Source: Gonium pectorale (Eukaryota > Chlorophyta > Chlorophyceae > Chlamydomonadales > Volvocaceae). From it: a stretch of DNA of 18,403 nucleotides. This document shows, in pieces, positions 1 through 8,361 of the stretch (position 1 is the stretch's first letter; every line of letters begins with the position of its first letter). The notes beneath the pieces are model-generated. The model worked only from the letters and a program-made list of their open reading frames with translations. It made no database searches and was not told the DNA's origin. The stretch covers positions 188,467 through 206,869 of the forward strand of contig LSYV01000072.1 in the NCBI GenBank assembly GCA_001584585.1. The letters are read 5' to 3'. Made by a program: the position numbers and the translations under genes.

Positions 1-494
1 GTGGGGGCAACGTGGCCGTGGCCATGGTGTTGAGGATTCGGACGGCGGGCCTGCTGTAGTTGGGCACGTGTGTGTATATGTATGTGTGTGTGGGGGGGGG
101 GGGTCCCTGCATGAGGCGGAGATGATGTTGGAAGCAGCCCGGCGAGAGGCGCCACCCTGCCCTGGAGAGAAACGGTTGCTCCCATAACACGACCGATGCA
201 AGGGATTGGCAAATGTGGCGAGGGTGGGGAGGGCGGGAGAGCGCACCGGCAACGCGGGGGCTGGAGCTCGCGATGTCGCGCTTGTGTACCCCCCGCCCCC
301 CCGCCCACGGGGTCCCAGGCCCCTGCCTCCCAGCCAACCACCGCCCCTATTCCCACCACCGCACCTCCACGCCCTCCTGCGCCCTCCGGCCTCCCCCCCA
401 GGCCCCTGCCTCCAAGCTACCACCGCCCCTCTCCCCACCATCGCGCCCACCTAACCCCTCCTTCGCGCCCTCCTGCCCCCGCCCCACCCCCCAG
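1..494 (+). other. Intronic sequence upstream of the first visible kinase exon
   Basis: No coding segment is recognised here. The stretch holds a TG-rich microsatellite running into a G-run near 70-102 and a C-rich tract ending in the acceptor at 493-494. The following exon begins APAHAFRHTK, which in ABC1 proteins normally follows an upstream exon, so this is read as the tail of an intron. Confidence 0.6.
316..481 (+). repeat. Imperfect ~83-bp tandem duplication in intron, C-rich
   Basis: Two units start at 316 and 399, each opening with CAGGCCCCTGCCTCC followed by a related ACCACCGCCCCT segment. A third start-like sequence, CCAGGCCCCCGC at 492, is the real 3' splice site. The duplicated units therefore carry acceptor-like decoys upstream of the exon. 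Confidence 0.7.
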
Positions 495-3400
495 GCCCCC
501 GCGCACGCCTTCCGGCACACCAAGACGGCCATCGAGGCCGCGTTCGGCCTCCCGCTGGGCCAGCTCTTCTCCTTCATTGAGCGCGAGCCGGTGGCCAGCG
601 GCTCCATCGGGCAGATCCACCGGGCCGTGCTCAGCGAGCAGGGAGGCGCCATGACGGGTAGGCGGGCGGGCGGGCGGGCCGGCAGGGCGGGCTCCCGGGG
701 CGTCCGGGACCCCTCCCACACGGCCGCGTCCTCCACGAGCCGTCCGCCTCCATGCCTTCTAAGCTCGCCCAGTCCTGTTGCTCAATTCGCCGGCTTTCCC
801 AGTCGGCGGGCCTTCCGAAACCCAGTCGTGCAAGGCTAACTGAAGGTCCCCACGCACCTGCCCCGTTACCATCCCTCCGCCCGCTGGCAGGCATCGCGCC
901 CGGGACCACGGTGGCGGTCAAGGTGCGGCACCCGGGCGTGGGCGCCGCCATCCAGCGGGACTTCGCCGCCATGATGGCGGTGGCGCACCTGGCGTCGCTG
1001 ATGCCGCAGCTGCAGCACCTGCGGCTGGAGCAGACGCTGTCGCAGTTTGCGGCGCCGCTGCGGGAGCAGGTGGGCAGCGGGTGGGGAGGCGGCAGGGGCA
1101 GGGGGCGGGGCCGGCAGGCGCTGGGTGCAGACTGCAGAGCCGGTGTGGAAGAGGGCTATTGGGCGGGCGGGGGCGGGGAGGATGAGCGCTTTGCGACGCG
1201 GTATGGGCGCGAATGCACAACGAATGCTGGAAGCGACCCGGACGGTGATGTTTCCAATGTTCTACACACGAGATTTCTGTCCGAGCCCCTGCGGCTCTGA
1301 CGAAGACCAAAACCCTACTGAGTCCGTACGAGCTTCTTGTATCACACCGAACCGCACCGCACACCAGCAATGTCCATGACTCCCTATCCAGACTCGGACG
1401 TTGATGTTTCCAATGTTCTACACACGAGATTTCTGTCCGAGCCCCCGCGGCTCTGACGAAGACCAAAACCCTTCTGAGTCCGAAACGCCTGCACTCGCAT
1501 CAGTGCCGTCACGCACCGCCGCGGCACGCGGCACGGCACTCGCTTGCCGCTCCACAAATTGCACCCGCCACGGCACCCGCCACGGGGTCGCCCCCTCGCC
1601 CTTCCGCACCCCTCGCTCTTCCGCACTCCTCGCCCTTCCGCACCCCTCCACATCCCGTCACATCTTCCGCCCTCGTTCCCCGCCCGCCCGCCCACCCGGA
1701 ATCCCCTCGCCCCAACCCTCCTCTCACAACCGTATCCCTTCTCTCCCCAAACACCCCAGGTTGACCTGTCGCGGCATATGACCTCAAAAGCGTCCTGGCC
1801 GTTCCTCCCCTCCTGACCCCCCCCCCAAACGCCTGCTGCTGGGGGCCCCAGGTCGACCTGTCGCGCGAGGCGGCCAACCTGCGCCGCTTCAACCACAACT
1901 TCCGCAAAACGCGCCACGTGTCCTTCCCGGTGCCGCTCTACCCGCTGGTCACCCCCGACGTGCTGGTGGAGACGTTTGAGACGGGCGAGCACATCACGGC
2001 GTACATCCAGTCGGATCACAATCCGTACAACCACAGGTACGGCACGCCGGCATGCACGCAAGCCCCCCCTCTGGAGCTGGGTCCTACAACAACACCGTAA
2101 CTTTCGCGCTTACGCTCGTCGTATGCGACGTTCCATTTCAACACACACCCTCTCTCTCCATGTGTCTGCCAAAGAGCCTGCAAACAGCTTGCCGTGTTTT
2201 CGGCAGCCTGAGCCCTTGTCGCCCCCACCCCTCGCCGCCCTCCGCCCTCATCCACCCGTCCCCGTCCCGTCCTCCTCACCCTCCTCACCGCCCCCCAAAG
2301 GCTGTCGGAGCTGGGCAGCGGCACCATGCTGCAGATGATGCTGGTGGACAACCTGATCCACTCGGACCTGCACCCCGGCAACATTCTAGTGCGGCTGGAC
2401 CCGCCGGGGGGCCTGCTGGGCGTGTTGTACGGGTGAGGGGGGCGCGCTGGCGAGGGGCCGGGGGGGGACAAGCGGGGGAGCTGAACGGGGTGATGTGTTT
2501 TGATCACGCGTGTCGTGCAGCAGGAGGCCGTGCCTGCAGTGTATGCTGCGCGCTGTCCCCGCTCCCTGCCGAGCCGCGGGACGCGTTCGGTGGGCTGCCC
2601 TGCGCCTTGGGATTAGGGGCTTCCTGCCCTCTCCATCATTCCGGCCCTTCCGCCTCCTCCCTCCGTGATGCTGCTGGGTGCCAGCCCTTGCCCAACGTAC
2701 CCGTTTGTCCTCAACCTTTTTGTGTTCTCACCACCCCTCCCACCCCTGCCACCCTGGCTGCAGCGCGCTCGAGCGCATCCGGGGGCTGCCCTCCGTGGCG
2801 CCGCCCACCCGCGCCCGCATCGAGCTGCTCCAGCAGCGCTGGTTGCAGCCCTCGCTGGTGCTGCTGGACGTGGGCATGGCCACGGAGCTGTCGCCCGTGG
2901 ACCAGGTGCGCGCGGGGGGGGGGTAAGCGGGGATGTTGCACGGGGGGTAACGGGCCTTCGGGACTGGGCCTGAGAGGTCTGGGAGACAGCTGAGTGGGAA
3001 CCAGGCTGGTGGGTTGCTTGCTGTGCCGTTACAAAGGGGAGATGGGAGATGGGAGATGGGAGATGGAATGGGGCAATACGGAATTGGAAACGGGTCGCGT
3101 CGTGGACACCGAATCGCATACTCAGTAGGAGGAGGAACGGCGGTCTTGGTAGAGTTGAAGACGACCTGCAAAACTGCCATGTCAGCGGCGAGCGATCCGT
3201 GCCGTGGCATACCTTCGCGGTTGTAGTCGCTGATGGATTGCTGACATAGAGAAGAGGAGGCGGCGGATACCCCACGCCCACCCGCCCAACCTAACACGCG
3301 GACAGACTGGCACAGCACTGACACCGCGAGCGCGGGATGGGATGGGGCATGCCGTGGCCTGTCGCTCACCACCCGATTGGGTAGGATTGGAGGGGTGCGG

Positions 3401-6038
3401 GCGTGCGGGACGCCGGCGTGTGCGCCGTGCGGCGACAACGGGTGGGGTTCGACTGCCGCACGGCTGCCGTTTCCGTGACGGTTCCCGACCCCAGGACCCG
3501 GGAGGATCCTGCTGGGTGCCTGCCCCTTCTCGTCAGGCTACACCCGTGCCCCGGTCGCGGTCTGTAGGTCAACATGGTGGGCCTCTTCCGCTCCTTCGCC
3601 GCCATGGACGGCAGGGCGTGCGGAGAGTGGACGCTGCGCTTCTCAGGTGCGTTCCCCCGGTGTGTGTGTAGGTGTGTGTGTGGAGGGGCGTGACGTCTAG
3701 CGCGCTTAGGGCCGGGGCAAGCTGCGCCCGAAGCGACTGATAGCCGCAAGTGCTAGCATGCGGTGCCATCGGATGCGGCGTTACGGAGGCACGTGCGCCG
3801 CGCCCCCATCGCGCAACACGACCGCTGCCGCTATGTCCCCGGACGGTGATGTTTCGAATGTTCTACACACGAGATTTCTGTCCGAGCCCCGGCGGCTCTG
3901 ACGAAAAACAAAACCCTACTGAGTCCGGAAGCGGCTGGCGCAGCCCGGCGCGCGCGCAGCGAAGCGGGATGTTTGCGCGGGGCCGTACGGCGCCCGTGTG
4001 AAGCAAGCACCCCTCCTCCAGCTCTGTGTGCGGCACGCAATCCTCGTTCTGTCAGTTGGCACGTCGGCACACGCGTACGGCACCCGCCATGCCTCCATGC
4101 CAGGTGCGGCGGTACGCAAGCAGGGCTCGCGCTGGCTGGTGTGTGGGCCGCAGCCGCGGCACCGCATGCGCACGGCATCACTGAGAAAGGCGGCGCTCGG
4201 TGTGCGGAACGGAGGCTTGCATTCGGCAATCTAGCTCAATTCACGGACGTTGATGTTTCCAATGTTCTACACACGAGATTTCTGTCCGAGCCCCCGCGGC
4301 TCTGACGAAGACCAAAACCCTACTGTGTCCGCACGAGCTCTTGCAATTCACAGCGCTGCACTGCACTGCTCCGTGTCTCGCCGCGCCGCAGCTCGGGGAG
4401 GCACTCCCAATCGGATCCAGACGCTGATGTTTCCAATGTTCTACACACGAGATTTCTGTCCGAGCCCCCGCGGCTCTGACGAAGACCAAACCCCTACTGA
4501 GTCTGGAATGGGTTGGCTGCACATCGCTGCACTGTAGGGACTGATTCCTCTACACGAACGCACGGCACTAACACACACCGCGGCCCATGATTTGTACCTG
4601 TCCCGTCAACGCCACCGGGTGCCAGCCGGCCCCCTCATCCCACACGCGTATCCTTCCCGCACCGCACCACGCACCGTCCAGGGCTGAAACATCCTCTGTT
4701 CCTCTCGCAATCCCTCTCCTCCCACACCGGCCCTGCCCTGCCCCGCCCCGCCCCCCTGTCCTGCAGGCGACTCGCAGTCGTGCCCCGACCCGGAGGCCTT
4801 CCGCACGGCCATGCAGGAGGCCTTTGACGAGCTGCACCGCATGGACCTGGCGGCCGCGGGGCAGGCGGATAGCTGCGCCTTCAAGAACGGCGCGGACGCG
4901 CTGGCGGCGGTGCTGGAGCTGGTGCGGCTGCACCAGGTGAGGCCGCATACCCCTCCCTGCGTGCGGTTGCGCGTGTGCGCGCGTACACGGCCGCGTGTTC
5001 GATGCGACCTAGAAGATCTATGCGTGACAGTGTCAGATAGGCAGGCGAGCAGACAGCAGAAAAACAACATAGCCGGCAGCCCATGTACCCAGCAAGGTGA
5101 CTCCCGCGCTCGCGCGCACCCGAAACGGGCAGCGTGTTCTTGCGCCCAGTTGTTTTTGCGGGATGCGGCGGCTGGGGCCCGGTTGATGGGTGCTGGTGTA
5201 CAGGCAGGTTGGGTGGTGCACCCGCGCCAGGTGCCCGGTGCCAGGGCCCTTGGGGCGTTCCCAGAGTTGCCCTCTGCAACCGCCCCTCCGCCCTACCGGT
5301 GCCCCTCACCCCCAGCTAAACCGCTACCCCCCCCCCCGCCCCGCTTCCGCGCCAGGTGAGCCTGCCCGGCCACATCTGCGCGGTGGTGGTCACCACGCTG
5401 GTGCTCGAGGGCTGGTCCAACAAGCTGGATCCGGACCATTCGGTGCTCACACAGGTACGCACGGCGCGTACGGCGCTCGTACGACTTGCTCAACGAAAGC
5501 CTGTGCCTGGTATGAAAAGTTACCTCCCCTCGCCCGCCAAGACCACCACAAGTTCTTCTATTGAGTATGCGATCCGGTGTCCGCGACGCGACCCGTTTCC
5601 CTGGTTCGCCCGCGCTGCGCGGGTACGACTTGTGTGTCAATGCGGTGTGAACCGTAACGTGACTTTGCGTGCCTTTGCGTGTGCGTGGCGCGGGGCGAGT
5701 GGCCACCGGGGACGGACATCTCCTACCCCCCTCCCCTCCATACCTACACGGGTTCACGGTCTGCCGGCTAGGATGCCTTCGCTACCCAAACCTTAGACCT
5801 GTTTTCTGCACTCGCATCACGCATACGTAACACACACACATCACTTTCGCGCTTACGCTCGCCTTATGCGTCGTTGTGTGTCGTCTCAACACACACACGC
5901 GCTGAGTCACCCCCTGCTCCCCGCTCACGGCAGGTCCAGGCCATGTTTGAGCCGGAGAACGTGCCCTGGTCGCACCGGATCACGTCGCTGGTGGACCGGG
6001 TCATGGAGGAGGAGGCAAACCACTTCGCGCTGGCGTAG
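495..6038 (+). CDS. ABC1/ADCK-family atypical protein kinase (ADCK2-like), 3' part, nine exons
   Basis: Exons read as 495-657, 891-1069, 1852-2036, 2301-2432, 2764-2905, 3568-3646, 4767-4936, 5356-5454 and 5934-6038. All junctions are GT-AG and keep frame, giving 1254 nt (417 aa plus TAG). Visible ABC1 landmarks in order are VASGSIGQIHRA (Ala/Ser-rich nucleotide loop), TVAVKVRHPGV (beta-3 lysine), the catalytic loop HSDLHPGNIL and the metal-binding LLDVGMA. The last has DVG where canonical kinases have DFG. The C-terminal stretch VVVTTLVLEGWSNKLDP resembles the ADCK2-type tail, from memory. The family acts in mitochondria or plastids on quinone/lipid homeostasis through atypical ATP binding. 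The KxGQ segment, start codon and any transit peptide lie upstream of the window. The subfamily assignment is inference; the ABC1 family call is firm. Introns are long (up to 1120 nt) and repeat-rich, and two of them carry the C/D-like elements. Confidence 0.93.
1239..1326 (+). ncRNA. Box C/D snoRNA-like element, copy 1 (intronic)
   Basis: The terminal stem is CGGAC (1239-1243) with GTCCG (1322-1326). The C-box core TGATG is at 1246-1250 and the D box CTGA at 1318-1321. Only three nucleotides separate the left stem strand from the GA of the C box, while the D box abuts the right strand, as in a box C/D kink-turn. Inside, a D'-like CTGT (1277-1280), a GAGCC/GGCTC hairpin (1283-1297) and a C'-like TGACGA (1298-1303) fit the D'-hairpin-C' layout. 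It lies in the intron 1070-1851, in sense orientation. The alternative is a non-autonomous repeat with no RNA function. Confidence 0.55.
1394..1483 (+). ncRNA. Box C/D snoRNA-like element, copy 2 (intronic)
   Basis: Same architecture as copy 1 and in the same intron, 67 nt downstream. The six-base terminal stem TCGGAC (1394-1399) pairs with GTCCGA (1478-1483). TGATG is at 1402-1406 and CTGA at 1474-1477. The base before the D box is T instead of the A seen in the other copies. Confidence 0.55.
1592..1648 (+). repeat. 17-bp tandem repeat, about three units
   Basis: Units starting at 1592, 1609 and 1626 are variants of CCCCTCGCCCTTCCGCA, followed by a partial unit. It lies within an intron of the kinase gene and adds to its pyrimidine-rich content. 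No function is evident. Confidence 0.75.
1754..1777 (+). repeat. Intronic duplicate of a 3' splice site and exon start
   Basis: CCCCAGGTTGACCTGTCGCG closely matches the true acceptor and exon start near 1846-1867 (CCCCAGGTCGACCTGTCGCG). The copy lies 92 bp upstream. Splicing at 1759 would read VDLSRHMTSK and reach a stop at about 1814-1816, before the true exon. Confidence 0.7.
2100..2133 (+). repeat. Short dispersed repeat, copy 1 (intron)
   Basis: The core ACTTTCGCGCTTACGCTCGT, continuing CGTAT, recurs at 5843-5870 in the same orientation and at 9361-9389 in reverse. Copies are near-identical over about 25 nt with related CA-rich flanks. It is probably a fragment of a repeated family. Confidence 0.6.
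3037..3067 (+). repeat. GGGAGAT heptamer microsatellite, about four units
   Basis: Consecutive GGGAGAT units lie within the intron between the exons ending at 2905 and starting at 3568. This is an ordinary simple repeat. Confidence 0.85.
3086..3149 (-). repeat. 64-bp dispersed repeat, copy A (reverse orientation)
   Basis: The reverse complement aligns without gaps to 5537-5600, including TGAGTATGCGAT, CGGTGTCC and CGACGCGACCCGTTTCC. It lies in a kinase-gene intron. One frame of both copies gives the peptide EYAIRCPRRDPFP, so it could derive from a mobile element's coding sequence. Confidence 0.7.
3839..3928 (+). ncRNA. Box C/D snoRNA-like element, copy 3 (intronic, diverged second guide)
   Basis: Terminal stem CCGGAC (3839-3844) with GTCCGG (3923-3928); TGATG at 3847-3851; CTGA at 3919-3922. 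It lies in the intron 3647-4766, sense orientation. It differs from the others in the segment before the D box (GAAAAAC in place of GAAGACC) and has TTTCGAATG in place of TTTCCAATG. The segment before the D' box is unchanged. Confidence 0.5.
4244..4331 (+). ncRNA. Box C/D snoRNA-like element, copy 4 (D box degenerate)
   Basis: Terminal stem CGGAC (4244-4248) with GTCCG (4327-4331) and TGATG at 4251-4255 are intact. The D-box position reads CTGT (4323-4326) instead of CTGA, which would remove one sheared G-A pair of the kink-turn. This may be a decaying copy. Same intron and orientation as copy 3. Confidence 0.45.
4416..4507 (+). ncRNA. Box C/D snoRNA-like element, copy 5 (covarying terminal stem)
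   Basis: Terminal stem TCCAGAC (4416-4422) pairs over seven bases with GTCTGGA (4501-4507). Relative to the other copies the G-C pair has become A-T on both sides at once, a compensatory change that keeps the stem. TGATG is at 4425-4429 and CTGA at 4497-4500. The segment before the D box has CAAACCCCTA where the others have CAAAACCCTA. Confidence 0.55.
5537..5600 (+). repeat. 64-bp dispersed repeat, copy B
   Basis: Ungapped partner of 3086-3149 in opposite orientation, in the intron between the last two kinase exons. The 3' half, from TTGAGTATGCG to GACCCGTTTCC, is the better conserved part. Confidence 0.7.
5843..5870 (+). repeat. Short dispersed repeat, copy 2 (intron)
   Basis: Same family as 2100-2133, with CGCCTTATGCG where copy 1 has CGTCGTATGCG. 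It lies shortly before the last kinase exon. Confidence 0.6.
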
Positions 6039-7107
6039 AGGGGGAGGGGGGAGGGCGGGGCCACCGCCGGCGGCGCATGCTCCGGACTCCACAGTCGCAT
6101 TCACGTGCTGAGGGTCGACCTACGCGGAGGCTGTCACCACGTGGCCGGGCTGCGTGTATGTGTGTGTATTTGCGCGTGTCGCCCGACCGGCGCGGGACTC
6201 CCGCGGCCCAGCCCGTCGAGGCCCCGGGGCCGAGCGTGGTACAGGATGTGCTTGGATGTCGTCAAGCCTCCTGTGTTTTTGAGGGTCCCTGGTGCACCTT
6301 TCACGGCGCGCCGCTTTGCTCATGTCGGTGTGCGCGCAAGGCGGGCCGGCCGGCGGGCGGGCGGATCGCTCGCCGTACGGCACGAGTCTTGCCGATGTCG
6401 TCAAGCTGCGGACGGGTCAAGGAGGCGAGGGCTAGCGGGGCGTAGGCACTGATACGCGTATGCGTGGGAGGAGCGCGGGGGGCTGTTACTGATGGCTCTG
6501 CCGGCAGGCAGGGCCGGCGCTTTGCGGATGTTAAGAGGGGCGGGAGGTTGGGGTGACGGGAGCTGCGAAAGTAACCGTACCCCAAAAGTAGGTCGTACTT
6601 GGACTTGGCAAGTCGATTTTGATCGGTCATACCCCTGGGGTTCTTGTGCGGCCGATTAGGTCGCTGGCAGGCTGGCAGGTGACGATGAACATGCATGGAA
6701 AGGCACGAGGGTGTTTAGTGGTGTCCCCTTTTGAGGGAAGGTCCCAGTTGCGGTCGTAGTTGCAAGGTTAACGTGCGCTGCAGCATTGCCACATTGCCGG
6801 TTGCGCCCTGTTGCGCCGGCTGAAAGCTAGGTGTATAGCGCAGGATGTCACTGAATGCAGCCGTGGCGTAGGCGCGTAGTGCAAGCACTCTGCTGTGGTC
6901 AGCGTTTCTGGTTCTCAGCAAAGTACGGTTTTTTGAAGAGGGGCGCTGTGTCTTCACAGAAGCGCACCGGCGGTTTCGACACACCGTTCGTGTCATTCTG
7001 ACGCCGGCTGCGTCACGTTCGCTGCTGTGCTCGACGTGCGCCTTCTTGTGCATGGGAACTTGCCGTGCTTCGCGGGTTAAGTTGGGTGCTGCCCTGCTCC
7101 TGTCTCC

Positions 7108-7112
7108 TGTAA
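7108..7112 (+). terminator. Candidate TGTAA polyadenylation signal for the kinase gene
   Basis: TGTAA is the usual chlamydomonadalean poly(A) signal. This is the first plus-strand instance I find after the TAG at 6036-6038, implying a 3' UTR of about 1.07 kb. Five-base matches are common by chance. Confidence 0.3.
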
Positions 7113-7310
7113 TGCGCGGCGACCACGTCTGCAGCTTGACGGGGCCCTAGTCCGTATGGCAGCTGCTTTAGAAAGTGCTTTGTGGACGATGTTATGCGGA
7201 TCACGCGTTGTATCTTGTATGCGAAAAACGTTGACGAGTGGGTGTGGTGCGTTGCTGGGGAACGACGCACGTCTGAAACTCCAGCTGAACGTCGCACTGC
7301 TCCTACGGGA

Positions 7311-7394
7311 GGTTTCCGCGGGCACTGCCGCTCTATCTGACTGCTGCAGCGGCAGCGCCCGCGAAACCGCCGCTACAGCAGTCAGATAGGGCGG
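7311..7394 (+). repeat. Two interlocking inverted repeats (A-B-A'-B')
   Basis: Pair 1: 7311-7332 (GGTTTCCGCGGGCACTGCCG and two more bases) with 7348-7368, two differences, loop of 15. Pair 2: 7328-7353 (CCGCTCTATCTGACTGCTGC and six more) with 7369-7394, two mismatches in 26, loop of 15. The loop of each hairpin holds an arm of the other, so the two folds exclude each other or form a pseudoknot. Confidence 0.85.
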
Positions 7395-8361
7395 CCAGAG
7401 CAAGCGCGCATACATAGCCGAGCCGTGCGTCTTCGATGTGCGTGACGGCGTGTATGAGAATGTCTAGTTATGCTCACGTGTTTAAACGAGCAAGACCCGA
7501 CCGGACCCGGGTGTGTGTTCAGTATGTGTGTCAGCCAGCCGCCGTATCACGGAGCCGCCGTATCACCCAGCTACATCTACCGCAGCCAGCATTCGTGTCG
7601 GGCGGCTTTCTGCGCACGAGCCTTGCGCCCTTGGCGCACTGGAACCCCGGACTGTTCGGTTCCCCGACCCAGCAGGCCAGCATGCCGGGCGACAACGCAC
7701 TGTTCTTCGTCTCAACGAGTAGTCAGATGGCGCGTATGCCCTATGTCGTTTAACATTCAGCACCGCCTGCGGGATTGCGCTTAACGAGAAGGCAAGCCTA
7801 ACAACCGCCAACAGTGAGAGCGACCCAGACGGAACAGACGTAGATGTCACAAAACGTACAACATTCCCCACCAAGACCCCTCCACTCCATTCAGCAACCG
7901 TCTACACGCATCGTGTCAAACATAGCGCATGGCAATGCTTTGATTCATAAGGTTGGTGTTGCGCCCAGTCCTTGCTGCCTGCTGGACGAAGCGTCGTCAA
8001 GTGCGTGATGTGGGCGCCGCGCTCTGCCCCGTGGGGACTTATCCGCACCCTTCCCCCCTCGCCATCCTTGCAGTTGATTACTCTAAAGCGTTCAGTTATG
8101 CGACGTCAGGTACGCGGCCTCCTAGGCGCACACGCTCCGTCCTGCTTACTTGCCCTATGGGGAAACCGCAGTGGCCCGCCCTTTTCCCCCTTTCGCCCAA
8201 ATACGCAGCACGAGCGTCTCACAGGACATTCTGTTACTGAACGGGGCACGTAAGATAACGGCGGCCGACGCGACTCCGCCGACACATGAAATGGCTTGCC
8301 GGTCTGCACGACACGAGGTTGTTCGCACGGACCGGGCTTCGAGGCCTGCCTCTGCTTCGTC

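Larger units (their letters stand above)
6039..8361. other. Convergent 3' flanks of kinase and VMA21; no recognised gene
   Basis: The kinase gene (plus) and VMA21 (minus) converge here, so much of this may be 3' UTR. Open frames present, such as 7953-8240, show no recognisable domain or splice support. The one clear structure is the interlocking inverted repeat at 7311-7394. I saw no minus-strand TGTAA for VMA21 in this interval. Confidence 0.5.

Noticed and set aside
1239..4507. Five ~88-nt repeats as a CRISPR array or as small protein genes (frames reading MFPMFYTRDFCPSP)
   Set aside because: Spacing is irregular, the copies lie in eukaryotic introns, and the shared peptide merely reflects repeat identity; no start/stop or splice context supports coding.
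7953..8253. Overlapping plus-strand frames upstream of the VMA21 stop
   Set aside because: Two overlapping frames of similar length, no recognisable motifs, antisense to a probable 3' UTR.
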